Shown: positions 26,409-35,490, numbered from the stretch's first letter. The stretch: DNA of 64,000 nucleotides from Acetobacter vaccinii (GCF_008365315.1 NZ_CP043506.1:2028001-2092000); one strand, 5' to 3'. The notes: generated from the sequence alone by a model not told the origin. Numbers and translations are program-made.

Positions 26409-26428
26409 GGCCCGGCTACGGCCGGGCC
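26409..26428 (+). terminator. G+C-rich hairpin just after putA
   Basis: GGCCCGGC (26409-26416) pairs with GCCGGGCC (26421-26428) around a 4-nt loop, 10 bp after the putA stop. No T-run follows; it may assist the stronger terminator downstream. Confidence 0.4.
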
Positions 26429-26454
26429 AAACCCGCTGCGTGAGTGCAGGCATT

Positions 26455-26486
26455 AAAAAAGGGGCGCCTTTGCGGGCGCCCCTTTT
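26455..26486. terminator. Bidirectional rho-independent terminator between putA and permease
   Basis: GGGGCGCC (26461-26468) pairs with GGCGCCCC (26475-26482) around a 6-nt loop. It is flanked by an A-run on the left and TTTT on the right, so it works on both strands for the convergent genes. Confidence 0.85.
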
Positions 26487-26507
26487 GTGTGTGTTGGCCT
26501 CTGTCTA

Positions 26508-27878
26508 TCAGGACTTGGAGGCATCCCCACTGTTGGAGAAAAACACGGCCAGACCATAGCAGGCGACAACGGAGACGAGTGACGCCAGAGCCGTCATGCG
26601 CTCGCCGGGGTCAATCAGCATGGCAATAAAGACCAGGCAGACCGAGCCAACCGTCAGGTAGGTATAGAAGGGGAACAGCGGCATGGTGAACTTTTCATGC
26701 TCGTCCCCCGCAGCGCGGGCGCGCAGGCGCAGCACGGTGTAGGCCGTTGCGATCAGCGAATAGATCAGCAGGATCAGCCCGCCACTGCAATTCAGCAGGA
26801 AGGCAAAAATGGTCTTGGGCGCAAGGATGGAGGAAAACGCCACGAGCGTTCCCGCAACACTGCTGATGCTGATTGCAAGGCGCGGGGCTTCCAGCGTGCT
26901 GCTGCGGCGCAGCACAGCGGGGGCATCGCCCTTGTCAGCCAGTTCGCTGAGGATGCGCGAGGTAATATACATGCTGGAGTTCAGGCAGGACAAGATGGCG
27001 CTCAGCACGACAATGCGCATCAGCAGGGCCGCACTGGGGATGTTCATGGCCTGCATGGCGGTCACAAAGGGGGACTGCCCGGCGACAATGCTGGTCCAGG
27101 GCACGACCATCAGGATCATGGTGATGGACGCCAGATAGAACAGGGTAACACGGATGCCGATGCTGCGGGTCACACGGGCGACATTCTTGCCCGGTTCGGA
27201 CGATTCAGCGGCGGCAACGGTCGCAATTTCCGACCCCATCATGGTGAACAGGATGGTCGGGATCAGCGACAGAACAGCAATAAACCCGTGGGGGAAAAAG
27301 CCGCCATGGTCCAGAAAGTTGTGCATGGGCGGGGTTGCAGCCCCAAAAACATGCAGCACATACAGGACCGCTATCGCAATAAAGGCGACAATGCTGAAGA
27401 CCTTGACGCCCGAGAGCCAGAACTCACATTCACCAAACACTCTGGGGGCGGCAAAGTTGATCAGCTTGAGGATAATGATAAGCCCGATGGAGAGAACCCA
27501 AACAGGCAGGTTGACCCAATCCTGGAGCAGCATGGCCCCGGCTATGGCCTCACTCCCCAGCACGACGACCCAGAAAAACCAGTAAAGCCAGCCAGAGGTA
27601 AAGCCGACACGGTCACCATGGGCAATACGGATGTATTCCACAAATGACCCACGGCCGGGGTCGGCGGTTACCATTTCACCCAGCATGCGCATGATCAGGT
27701 AGATCAGGGCGCCGACGAGTAGAAAGCCGATAAGGATGGCCGGGCCAGTTGCCGCGATCGCCGCGCTGCTGCCAACAAAAAGACCTGCCCCGATAACACC
27801 GCCCAAGGCGATCATCATGATATGGCGGTTGCGAAGCCCGTCCGAGGCGGCATCGCTGCTGGTTTGGTTTTCGGCCAT
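26508..27878 (-). CDS. Amino-acid permease (APC superfamily, AAT family), probable proline uptake
   Basis: This 456-residue transporter has about 12 membrane segments. The first contains the APC substrate motif GGVIGAGLFVGSSAA, and SGWLYWFFWVVVLGSEAIA is typical of AnsP/ProY/GabP-type permeases. The ATG at 27878 has AAGGA 8 bp upstream. It converges on putA, and a proline-specific role is suggested by this neighbourhood alone; the family also takes GABA, asparagine and aromatic amino acids. Confidence 0.88.
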   Translation of the reverse strand: MAENQTSSDAASDGLRNRHIMMIALGGVIGAGLFVGSSAAIAATGPAILIGFLLVGALIYLIMRMLGEMVTADPGRGSFVEYIRIAHGDRVGFTSGWLYWFFWVVVLGSEAIAGAMLLQDWVNLPVWVLSIGLIIILKLINFAAPRVFGECEFWLSGVKVFSIVAFIAIAVLYVLHVFGAATPPMHNFLDHGGFFPHGFIAVLSLIPTILFTMMGSEIATVAAAESSEPGKNVARVTRSIGIRVTLFYLASITMILMVVPWTSIVAGQSPFVTAMQAMNIPSAALLMRIVVLSAILSCLNSSMYITSRILSELADKGDAPAVLRRSSTLEAPRLAISISSVAGTLVAFSSILAPKTIFAFLLNCSGGLILLIYSLIATAYTVLRLRARAAGDEHEKFTMPLFPFYTYLTVGSVCLVFIAMLIDPGERMTALASLVSVVACYGLAVFFSNSGDASKS

Positions 27879-27943
27879 CAAGATATCCTTTTTATTGTTT
27901 CCTGAAATGCCTGCCTAAGGCAGGGGGAGATCAGGCTCTTTTC

Positions 27944-29593
27944 CTAGAAGTGCTTGTAGAAATAGGCCTCTATGATCCCTGCTTCCCGTTTCATGTTGGG
28001 AATGTCAAATCCCGCAGGCACGCCAGCCTGTGCCAGTGCCCGCCCTGCTGGGCCGGCAAATGCCACACCACCGGCAATGGCGCCCGATGTTGTGCTGTCC
28101 AACGCGTATTCGGCTGAAACGTCCAGTTCGTCCGAAACGTGCCGTCCGTGGCTGTTTTGCAACCCTACGCCGCCTGTGTAAAGCAAAGATAGGTCATAGA
28201 AGTGCAGGCCCAGCTTTAACTCGTCAGTGCGGCGGAATAGATGCACAGGCGGAATGGCTGTCAGGTCAAGCTGGTGAATTTCCAGGTCGGAGAGTGGCGC
28301 AAGGTACATACCCACGATTTCACCCGGCCAGTAACCCCCATAAGTATAGCGGCGACCGTCATACAGAAAGAACGTGTCATAGCTGCGCTTGACCGAACTG
28401 TGCGAACTGCGCCCGCCACCAAAGCGTGTGTAACGGTAAAAGACATGCGGTGTCCACGGCAGGGTGGAGAAAGTATAGCCGGGTTCAAAATACATGCCAA
28501 AAGCCTGTACGGACTTGTACCCATTGCCCGCATGGCTGTTCTGTTCTGAAACAACGTTGCCGTAGAAGGTGAAGTCCTTGGAAATACCAAGCGCCTTGAT
28601 GGGAAAGAGTGTGCCACCCCAGCTGAGTGCTGTCACATTCATGCCGTTACGGTCGGCACGGGTGCTGTAGTCGTAATGGGCCGAGGTATCGGCGTCGCGG
28701 ACGTGGAAGTAGGTCAGCGTGACATAGGCTGCCCGGTCTTCGTAGGTGGACGCGCCGTTGCCGCCTTTTTTGTTGCGGAACCAGGAGACATCGAAGCCGA
28801 CAAGCTTGGTCTTGGGGCGGTCGTTGTCCAGGTCCTGGTCGTTGTCGCTGTTGTTTTCGATCATGAAGATATCCGCTCGTACGGGATCACCTTCAAATTT
28901 GATTGTGCCCGGCCCGCTAAAGGCATAGCGCGGGGCATACCACCAGGCCCCTCTTTCACCAGAGCTGTAGGTGCCTTTGCCGATCAGGAAGCCATCATCC
29001 ACCTGAAAGCGCTGACGGCCACCTTCAACAATCACTTTCTGGTGTCCGTGCCACAGGCTGACAGGCACTTCCACACCCAGATTGGCGTCTTCCAGTGTGA
29101 CAGCCCGGGGTGTGCCCGATGTCTGGCTGATGCTCTCGGCGTCACCATCCCCCATTGTGGTGGACCCGACTGCGGAGGCGGTGCCAAATACGCTAAAGCC
29201 CCAGTCCGTGTCCCACCGGCCAGTCAGGATCGGTTTGCCGTATAGCTCGCCATAGGTGGTGTGCGTGTGTCGGCTATAGCCGCCAGAGGCCAGAGGGGCA
29301 TAAGAGCCCGCCCCGAAGTTGGTATTGGGGAGCGAAAAAGCTGCCCCGCCAATATCCAGCCCGGCTTTGATGGACACATGCGAGGTGGAAACCAGGGTTG
29401 CATCCGCCCGCGCAGGCAGCGGGTCTGTGGTGCAGAGTGTTGAGGCCAGAAAGACGCCCCCTCCGTATTGCAGAAGGGGAGCTTTCCACCGTTGGGCGCC
29501 ATTTTTTGGGGCACCGTCGGCCACGGCCTTGCTGCGGGCATGTAAAGACTGTTTGTTTTTCTGTTCGTTAGTCTGCTCTTGCCGCGCCATCAT
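27944..29593 (-). CDS. AlgE-like outer-membrane beta-barrel porin
   Basis: This 549-residue protein is rich in alternating aromatic/polar strands and ends in EAYFYKHF, a terminal aromatic signal for outer-membrane insertion. Segments such as VIVEGGRQRFQVDDGFLIGKGTY and AWWYAPRYAF match alginate-export-type porins. The first ATG pair is at 29593/29590 and the N-terminus carries ~45 polar, Gln/Lys-rich residues before a weak hydrophobic stretch (LLQYGGGVFLASTLC), an unusually long signal region. It is downstream of an AT-rich promoter with strong inverted repeats. The substrate is unknown; polysaccharide or sugar passage is a family inference. Confidence 0.75.
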   Translation of the reverse strand: MMARQEQTNEQKNKQSLHARSKAVADGAPKNGAQRWKAPLLQYGGGVFLASTLCTTDPLPARADATLVSTSHVSIKAGLDIGGAAFSLPNTNFGAGSYAPLASGGYSRHTHTTYGELYGKPILTGRWDTDWGFSVFGTASAVGSTTMGDGDAESISQTSGTPRAVTLEDANLGVEVPVSLWHGHQKVIVEGGRQRFQVDDGFLIGKGTYSSGERGAWWYAPRYAFSGPGTIKFEGDPVRADIFMIENNSDNDQDLDNDRPKTKLVGFDVSWFRNKKGGNGASTYEDRAAYVTLTYFHVRDADTSAHYDYSTRADRNGMNVTALSWGGTLFPIKALGISKDFTFYGNVVSEQNSHAGNGYKSVQAFGMYFEPGYTFSTLPWTPHVFYRYTRFGGGRSSHSSVKRSYDTFFLYDGRRYTYGGYWPGEIVGMYLAPLSDLEIHQLDLTAIPPVHLFRRTDELKLGLHFYDLSLLYTGGVGLQNSHGRHVSDELDVSAEYALDSTTSGAIAGGVAFAGPAGRALAQAGVPAGFDIPNMKREAGIIEAYFYKHF

Positions 29594-29705
29594 GTCATGT
29601 CCCGTAAGAAACGCTGTGCATGGTGATAGATTCCTTGGTTTGATCTTATATATCTCACACAATAATATATTATTTTCAATAGCAAACACTCTCTCGTGAT
29701 GAGGT

Positions 29706-29720
29706 GTTATTTGCAAATAC
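29706..29720. promoter_or_regulatory. Palindromic motif GTTATTTGCAAATAC, copy A
   Basis: The core TATTTGCAAATA (29708-29719) is a perfect 12-bp palindrome, about 120 bp before the AlgE-like porin start. The identical 15-bp sequence recurs at 50195-50209 ahead of the RND pump gene, so it is probably an operator for a shared regulator. Confidence 0.55.
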
Positions 29721-29757
29721 TATTGTGTTCTTTATTTTACTTCTAAAATATATTGTG

Positions 29758-29832
29758 AAGTAATTTATTGTTTCACTTGCAGCGTTAAAACATCTTCTTA
29801 ATATATAACGATAGTGAAACAATAAATTGCTT
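29758..29832. repeat. 20-bp inverted repeat with 35-bp spacer
   Basis: The arm at 29758-29777 (core AATTTATTGTTTCACT) pairs with 29813-29832 (core AGTGAAACAATAAATT): a perfect 16-bp core plus four more pairs, one of them G-T. It lies 165-239 bp upstream of the porin start. It may be a regulatory site, an RNA hairpin or the ends of a small mobile remnant; no target duplication is obvious. Confidence 0.6.
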
Positions 29833-30013
29833 GAAATAATATTTGCCAAAAAAAACATGGCTGGCCGAAATAATCTTCCCGAAAGAGCTGTTCTGGGTGG
29901 GGTATGCGCCCTGCGTGGCCCCAGTATCCTCATGTAAAGACACAATAAAGTGAGCATGAGGGAGTGCCGATCAATCCGACCAGCGCGTGGGGTGCCTGAG
30001 AGGGCATGGCCTG

Positions 30014-30042
30014 CCACCAATGCACCTTGGGTGCATTGGTGG
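30014..30042. terminator. Perfect 13-bp hairpin downstream of the TonB receptor
   Basis: CCACCAATGCACC (30014-30026) pairs with GGTGCATTGGTGG (30030-30042) around a 3-nt loop, 35 bp after the receptor stop. It is very stable, but no T-run follows on either strand, so it may protect the mRNA 3' end rather than terminate alone. Confidence 0.55.
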
Positions 30043-30076
30043 GGCGTAGTGCTGGCCCGCTGGGGCCAGAGAGTGG

Positions 30077-32311
30077 TTACAGGTCGGCTGTGATCGAGAA
30101 CTTGAAGGTCCGCGGCATGCCCTGGAGCAGATAACCCCCGAAGGCGGAGGTCCAGTAACGGGTGTCAGCCAGGTTTTCGACCCCAAAGCGCACGGTCATG
30201 GCCTTGTGGGTGACAAGGAATGTATAGCGGGCCCCCAGGTCAAAGCGTGTCCAGCCCGGCACCCGCAGAGTATTGGCGTTGTTGGCCCACTGGTGGCCAG
30301 TACGCATGACCTGCCCTGTCAGTGTGCCGCCTTTGAGGAAGGGCAGATCGTATTCAATATTCCCGTTGATCGTGTAACCCGGCACGCCAATGGCGCGCTT
30401 GCCGTCATAGGTGCCGTTTGTTGTCTTCTTCTGGTCGGCAGCAATTAGTGCTGTGCCACCATTAAAGCGCAGCCCTTTGATAATTTCGCCATTAACGGCC
30501 AGTTCAATGCCGCGGTTACGCTGCTCTCCATCCACGGTGAAGATGGACTGCCCACCATTGCCATAAGGGGCCGTATAGGCGTTTGGCTGCGAAATCTGGT
30601 AAAATGCCAGCGATGTGCTGAAGCGGCCGATATCGTATTTTGCCCCCACTTCATACTGGACACTGCGATAGGGCGGGAACATCTGCCCGGTGTTGACAAC
30701 ATTGCCAGATGCCTGCGGCCCCTGCGCCAGCCCTTCAATACGGTTGAAGTAAATGGATGTCTGGCGTGTCGGGTGCACGACAAGGCCGACCACCGGGGTA
30801 AAGGCGTCCTGGCTGTAATGGGTGAAGGTTTTGCCATAGCCGTAGTCATTGGCCATGATGCTCTGGTAGCGGAAGCCCGCTGTCAGTGCCACGCGGCCTT
30901 CAAACGCTGAGACCGTGTCTGAGAAGAACAGGCTGTACAGCCGTGTCATCCCGTTCTTTTTGGGGTTGCTGACATCGCCCCCAACATAGGTCTGCGGTGC
31001 GGACTGCTGGTAGAACGTGGGGTGGTACAGGTTGGATGTCAGGGATGTCAGGGACATGGCATAGGCCGTGTCTTTTTCCGACCATAGGCCAGAGCCCCCG
31101 GCGTTGATTTCATGCTTCAGGGGGCCGGTGTCAAAATGGGCGCGAATACCCGCACGGGTGCTTTCGTTGGTCTGCACATAAGGCACATACATGCTGCCAT
31201 TTTTGCCCGCACCCGTAACAGGGTTGGTAATGGTCAGGCTGGAGTAGTTGCCTTTTTCGTTACCGCCAAGGCCACCAAAAGCGGCATAGGCTGTCAGGTG
31301 TTTTGAAAAATCATGTTCGACATTGAGCATGCCGAAAATATAGTTCAGCTCTGTATAGGTCCACGGCTGGCCATAGTTGCTGGAGGCTGAGGGCGCACGC
31401 GGCACACTGGTTAGCCCCGATGCCAGCAGCACCCCGGGGCGGCCCTGTTCCACACCCTGGTTTTCGTAGTCCATATCCAGAGTGATGCGGGTGGCATTGT
31501 CGCGGCTGTGCCAGTCAAAACCACCGCCAACGGCAACGGAGTGGCGGCGTTCCATATCAATGGCTGTCTGGCCGCTTTTGCCTGCAACGTTAATGCGTAT
31601 GCCAAACTGTTCGTCCGCACCAAAGCGGCGGCTGGTGTCAATATTGCCGCCCCCCATGCCTGCGCTTTCGTAGTCGCCGGTAATGCGGGTCAGCGGTGTT
31701 TGCCCTGCGTGTTTGAACATCAGGTTGATGTTGCCGCCAATGGACGAGCCACCGGGGGCGGCACCATTCAGGAACGCGCTGGCCCCATTGAGCACCTGCA
31801 CCTGATCATACAACTGGGGCGAGACCAACTGGCGCGGCACAATGCCATAAAGCCCGTTGATGGACACATCGTCCCCATAAACAGGGAACCCGCGGATTAC
31901 GAACTGTTCCGAGAAATTGCCATACCCATAGGTGGTGCGAACCGACGGGTCGTTTTCCAGCACCTGTCCCAATGTCTGGGACTGCTGGTTGAGGATCAGC
32001 GCCGAGGTATAGCTGCGGATATTGAACGGGACATCCAACCCCTTTTTGGTGCCCAGCGCCCCAAGCTGCCCACCGGAGATGACTTCCATCTGATTGCGGC
32101 GCTTGGCGCGCACAATAATCTGTTCATCCGATGTGCTGGCCTTGGGTGCGGCGGCGGCGGGTTTGGCGTCCTTTGCGGTTTTTTGTGTGCTGGCTTCGGT
32201 CGTGGCCTGCGTTTGCGCCGCAGCCAGTGCGGACAGGGAGGGGGAGAGCATCAGCAGCGCTGAATACGCGACAGGGCGGCTGAATGCGGCAAGGAAAGAC
32301 CGAAGGGGCAA
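30077..32311 (-). CDS. TonB-dependent siderophore receptor
   Basis: This protein of about 744 residues is an outer-membrane ferric-siderophore receptor (FhuE/FpvA/FoxA type). After a signal peptide (SALLMLSPSLSALAAA) and an Ala/Lys-rich linker come the plug domain, with LGQVLENDPSVRTTYGYGNFSEQFVIRGF and APGGSSIGGNINL, and a 22-strand barrel ending in FKFSITADL. The start is uncertain: TTG at 32377, GTG at 32350 or TTG at 32311. I prefer 32311, which has GAGG 6 bp upstream, gives a normal signal peptide, and leaves the Fur-like box at 32359-32380 outside the gene. Energy would come from TonB-ExbBD encoded elsewhere. Confidence 0.88.
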   Translation of the reverse strand: MPLRSFLAAFSRPVAYSALLMLSPSLSALAAAQTQATTEASTQKTAKDAKPAAAAPKASTSDEQIIVRAKRRNQMEVISGGQLGALGTKKGLDVPFNIRSYTSALILNQQSQTLGQVLENDPSVRTTYGYGNFSEQFVIRGFPVYGDDVSINGLYGIVPRQLVSPQLYDQVQVLNGASAFLNGAAPGGSSIGGNINLMFKHAGQTPLTRITGDYESAGMGGGNIDTSRRFGADEQFGIRINVAGKSGQTAIDMERRHSVAVGGGFDWHSRDNATRITLDMDYENQGVEQGRPGVLLASGLTSVPRAPSASSNYGQPWTYTELNYIFGMLNVEHDFSKHLTAYAAFGGLGGNEKGNYSSLTITNPVTGAGKNGSMYVPYVQTNESTRAGIRAHFDTGPLKHEINAGGSGLWSEKDTAYAMSLTSLTSNLYHPTFYQQSAPQTYVGGDVSNPKKNGMTRLYSLFFSDTVSAFEGRVALTAGFRYQSIMANDYGYGKTFTHYSQDAFTPVVGLVVHPTRQTSIYFNRIEGLAQGPQASGNVVNTGQMFPPYRSVQYEVGAKYDIGRFSTSLAFYQISQPNAYTAPYGNGGQSIFTVDGEQRNRGIELAVNGEIIKGLRFNGGTALIAADQKKTTNGTYDGKRAIGVPGYTINGNIEYDLPFLKGGTLTGQVMRTGHQWANNANTLRVPGWTRFDLGARYTFLVTHKAMTVRFGVENLADTRYWTSAFGGYLLQGMPRTFKFSITADL

Positions 32312-32642
32312 CGGAAACCTCGATTGGCGAGTTCTACGGGACAGGGACACATATCTGCATGTAATAATGAGTCGCAATATCGGAATGGGAAGGTATGAAG
32401 AGCAACGATCACTCTATACCGTGATGTTGCAAAAAAGTTACATGCGATTCACTCTTAACTGGCGATCCGGCAGGTGGCTCCCGGCCGCTGACCTGCCCCC
32501 GTACCCTTCACGCAATGGGGGGGATGCCGTATGGGAAGGGCTGTATCAGTCGGCCCATGTCGGCAGCATGTGTCAGTTTTCTGGCAGAACGGCAGGGATG
32601 GTAAGCCAGATTACCCCAGTGGGGTGCGCGAAAGGGTGGATT
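32312..32642. other. Divergent promoter region of TonB receptor and glycerate kinase, 331 bp
   Basis: The first half is moderately A+T-rich and includes the Fur-like box. The rest is open on the plus strand in frame with glycerate kinase but shows no coding character or better start. The region must hold both promoters. Confidence 0.5.
32359..32380. promoter_or_regulatory. Possible Fur box upstream of the siderophore receptor
   Basis: On the minus strand ATTGCGACTCATTATTACAT resembles proteobacterial Fur boxes built on GATAAT/ATTATC hexamers, with several mismatches. It sits about 50-70 bp before the preferred receptor start, where an iron-dependent repressor would act. Confidence 0.35.
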
Positions 32643-33788
32643 ATGAAGGTTGTGGTCGTCTGTGACACGTTCAAGGAAAGCCTGCCTGCGCTGGAGGTGG
32701 CTGATGCCGTGGTGGCAGGATTCCGTGATGTGTTCCCTCATGCCGACTATGTGTGCCTGCCCGCAGCAGACGGAGGGGAAGGCACAGTGGAGGCGCTGGT
32801 GCTGGCCAGCGGTGGTCAGTTCCGGCAACGGCAGGTCAGCGGGCCGGATGGTCGGGCTGTGCAGGCGCGCTACGGTGTTATGGGTGATGGCCGCACGGCG
32901 GTGCTGGAAATGGCGGCCGCCGCAGGGCTGGACCTTGTGGCCCGCGCCGATCGCAACCCGCTGGCTGCCACAACCTATGGCGTGGGTGAATTACTGCGCG
33001 CTGTGCTGGATGATGGGTGCCGCCATATCATTCTGGGCCTTGGGGGCAGTGCGACCAACGATGGCGGGGCAGGCATGGCGCAGGCTCTTGGGGCGCGGCT
33101 GCTAGATCGGTCTGGTCAGGAACTGGCGCGTGGTGGTGCGGCTTTGAGCGAACTGGCCAGTCTTGATCTGTCCGGGCTGGAGCCGCGCCTTGCGGACTGT
33201 GTGATCGAAGTTGCGTGTGACGTGGAAAACCCGCTTGTGGGTGAGCATGGTGCATCCAGCGTCTTTGGGCCGCAGAAGGGGGCAACCCCCGACATGGTTG
33301 CCCAGTTGGACGCGGCTTTGCAGCATTATGGTGCACTGTTGGAAACGCATACGGGTCAGCCTGTGCTGGACGTGCCGGGTGCTGGTGCAGGCGGTGGCAT
33401 GGGGGCCGGGTCAGCCATATTCCTGCGTGCCCAGCTCCGGCCGGGCGTGGATATTGTGATGGACGCTCTGCAACTGGACCGTACCGTGGCCGATGCGGAT
33501 CTGGTCATAACGGGGGAAGGGCGGATGGACGGCCAGACCGTGCGCGGCAAAGCCCCGGTTGGCGTGGCGCGAGTTGCCAAACAGCATGGCAAGCCGGTCA
33601 TAGCGCTGGCTGGTACCCTTGGTGCCGGGTATGAGGCGGTTTACGATCACGGGATTGATGCCGTGTTCAGCGTGGTGAATTCCCCGTGCACTCTGGATGA
33701 GGCACTGGGCGCTGCCTATACCAATGTGCGCGCCACCGCCCGCAATGTTGCCGCTACGCTGGGCTTGTCCTTTCCCCGCGCGGGTTAA
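32643..33788 (+). CDS. Glycerate 2-kinase (GarK/GlxK family)
   Basis: This 381-residue enzyme phosphorylates glycerate to 2-phosphoglycerate in glyoxylate/hydroxypyruvate use. It begins MKVVVVCDTFKESLPALEVA and has PAADGGEGTVEAL, LGLGGSATNDGGAGMAQALGA (its Gly-rich substrate/ATP loop), GAGAGGGMGAGSAIFL and DLVITGEGRMDGQT, all typical of type I glycerate kinases. AAAGGGTGG precedes the ATG at 32643 by a few bases. It stands alone, divergent from the siderophore receptor and convergent with a porin, so its pathway partners are elsewhere. Confidence 0.93.
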   Translation: MKVVVVCDTFKESLPALEVADAVVAGFRDVFPHADYVCLPAADGGEGTVEALVLASGGQFRQRQVSGPDGRAVQARYGVMGDGRTAVLEMAAAAGLDLVARADRNPLAATTYGVGELLRAVLDDGCRHIILGLGGSATNDGGAGMAQALGARLLDRSGQELARGGAALSELASLDLSGLEPRLADCVIEVACDVENPLVGEHGASSVFGPQKGATPDMVAQLDAALQHYGALLETHTGQPVLDVPGAGAGGGMGAGSAIFLRAQLRPGVDIVMDALQLDRTVADADLVITGEGRMDGQTVRGKAPVGVARVAKQHGKPVIALAGTLGAGYEAVYDHGIDAVFSVVNSPCTLDEALGAAYTNVRATARNVAATLGLSFPRAG

Positions 33789-33800
33789 CCGCGTAGGGTG

Positions 33801-33824
33801 CCGGGGCCTGTCATGTGGCCCCGG
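33801..33824. terminator. Hairpin between convergent glycerate kinase and porin genes
   Basis: CCGGGGCC (33801-33808) pairs with GGCCCCGG (33817-33824) around an 8-nt loop, 12 bp after one stop and 12 bp from the other. No T-run is present. Confidence 0.5.
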
Positions 33825-33836
33825 GAGTGTGTGGTG

Positions 33837-35150
33837 TCAGAACCCGATGACGGCATCCCCGCCAAAGGTGAACATGCCGTTGTTGCGGCCACCATTGAAG
33901 GGTGTTGTGCCGTTGAGGGAGCGGTCAAAGCGGATTTCCGGGCGTAGCATGAACACCCGCACACCCTTGCCCAGATCGGGGTGGTAGGTAATGCCGAGTG
34001 TCATTTCCCCATAGGTGGTGCCATGCCCGGTCGGGCCTGCAACTGTGGTGTAGGGCGTGCCAGCAATGGCGGCCATGTAGGAGTTGTTGCCGCGGAAGGT
34101 CGCAACCATCAGGTTGTTGTTGTCGCGGTAGATTTCACCCCGGTAGTTAAAGGTCACGCTGGGGCTGACAATGTAGCTGAGGAAGCTGACAAAGCTTTCG
34201 GCATCGGCCCCTTTGAGTTGCCCGCTGGCATTATAGCCGTGCAGGCCTTCGTCATGCAGATAGTTGAATTCGGCAGTCAGGGTCAGCTTGTCGTTGACCT
34301 GATACGTGGCGTTGATGTCGTTCCAGAAGCGCTGGGCATGGTCGGCGGCGGAATGGCCGATTGAACGCCAGGAGTCCTCGGGCCCGACACGGCTGAGTTC
34401 CACAATCTTTAGCTTGCCCCCGGACAGGTTGTTGAGGTTGAAGCCGAAGTAGCCCGCAGGCATGCTGTTGTTGTCCGACCCGCCAAACGTGGTCTGGTTG
34501 CCGGTATCAATCCCGAATGTGACATCGACCATCGGGGTGACATGCCAGTTAAACATGGCCCCCACGTGTTCAAACGGCACGGAATATTCAGAGGTATAGG
34601 CCAGCGTATAGAAAGGCCGCCCGGTCGGGTCCATGACCTCCACCCCCATGGGGGCTTGCAGAATACCGGCCTGCATATCCAGCCCACCGGCCGTAGCCCA
34701 GGGCAGATGCACGTCAACATGGGCCTGAGCGGGAATAAGTTGGTAGCGCGACTGCCATTCCGTGTCGGAAATGCCCAACAGGTGGTAGTAGCGGGCGTCG
34801 GAGCCATAAATGCCCTGCAGGGTAAAGCCAACCTGATACGTGTCTGCCGGGCCGGTGTTGGCCTTGTTGAGGGTAAACTGCAACTGGTTCAACTGGACCT
34901 GGTTGGCGTGGTCGGCAAAGAAGTCGCCATAGTTATAGCCGGGGTTGGGGCGTGCCGGGTTGGCCATGATCCCACCTTCGATCTGGCCTGTCAGGGTAAT
35001 GTCGGACAGCCAGTGGCTGAACCCTGTTTTGCTGGTGGATGAAAAGAGATGCACCTGCGCCTGTGCGGGCGTGCTTGCCATACAGGCAAACAGGGTTGTC
35101 AGGCAGGAAGACGTGGCAAAACCAAACATTTTTTTCTTGGTAAGGACCAT
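33837..35150 (-). CDS. BBP2-type outer-membrane beta-barrel protein
   Basis: This 437-residue protein has a signal peptide (FATSSCLTTLFACMASTPAQA) and a mature part of amphipathic strands starting WLSDITLTGQIEGGIMANP. NQVQLNQLQFTL, HVDVHLPWATAGGLDMQAGIL and the terminal FTFGGDAVIGF, ending in Phe, match the putative beta-barrel porin 2 (OmpL-like) family. It would form a general or solute-specific outer-membrane channel. A later start at MFGF (35129) is possible. The upstream 581-bp A+T-rich region suggests a strongly regulated promoter. Confidence 0.8.
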   Translation of the reverse strand: MVLTKKKMFGFATSSCLTTLFACMASTPAQAQVHLFSSTSKTGFSHWLSDITLTGQIEGGIMANPARPNPGYNYGDFFADHANQVQLNQLQFTLNKANTGPADTYQVGFTLQGIYGSDARYYHLLGISDTEWQSRYQLIPAQAHVDVHLPWATAGGLDMQAGILQAPMGVEVMDPTGRPFYTLAYTSEYSVPFEHVGAMFNWHVTPMVDVTFGIDTGNQTTFGGSDNNSMPAGYFGFNLNNLSGGKLKIVELSRVGPEDSWRSIGHSAADHAQRFWNDINATYQVNDKLTLTAEFNYLHDEGLHGYNASGQLKGADAESFVSFLSYIVSPSVTFNYRGEIYRDNNNLMVATFRGNNSYMAAIAGTPYTTVAGPTGHGTTYGEMTLGITYHPDLGKGVRVFMLRPEIRFDRSLNGTTPFNGGRNNGMFTFGGDAVIGF

Positions 35151-35490
35151 GGTGCAGCTCTTTTATATTTGGGGTAAGCGCAATGTATCGCATAAGTTTT
35201 TTCTTATGCTTTGGATAATATATTTTTATGCAGCTTTCAATATGTTGGTTCGAACATGGAATAATTTTGGCTGTGGTTTAATTGTCAGGCAGGCATGAAG
35301 GCTATTCATTTTTTCAAAAAATGTTTTATTTCAATCTATTATGCTATTTCCGCGGTGGAAGATCATTGGCGTGTCGATACAAAAAAGCGACATGCAAGCA
35401 GAAAGCGTGGGGATGTCTTTTTTACTCGTAGGAGGTGTGGCGTTTTTGCAGCATGGGGTGTTGCTAAATACGCAATGAGCGCTCAACTTA

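Larger units (their letters stand above)
29594..30076. other. AT-rich regulatory region, 483 bp
   Basis: This gap between two minus-strand genes is markedly A+T-rich at 29640-29860. It holds a 12-bp palindrome, a 20-bp inverted repeat and, near the TonB receptor end, a 13-bp hairpin (all listed separately). I see no convincing gene; short frames here have no ribosome sites. It should contain the promoter of the AlgE-like porin. Confidence 0.6.
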
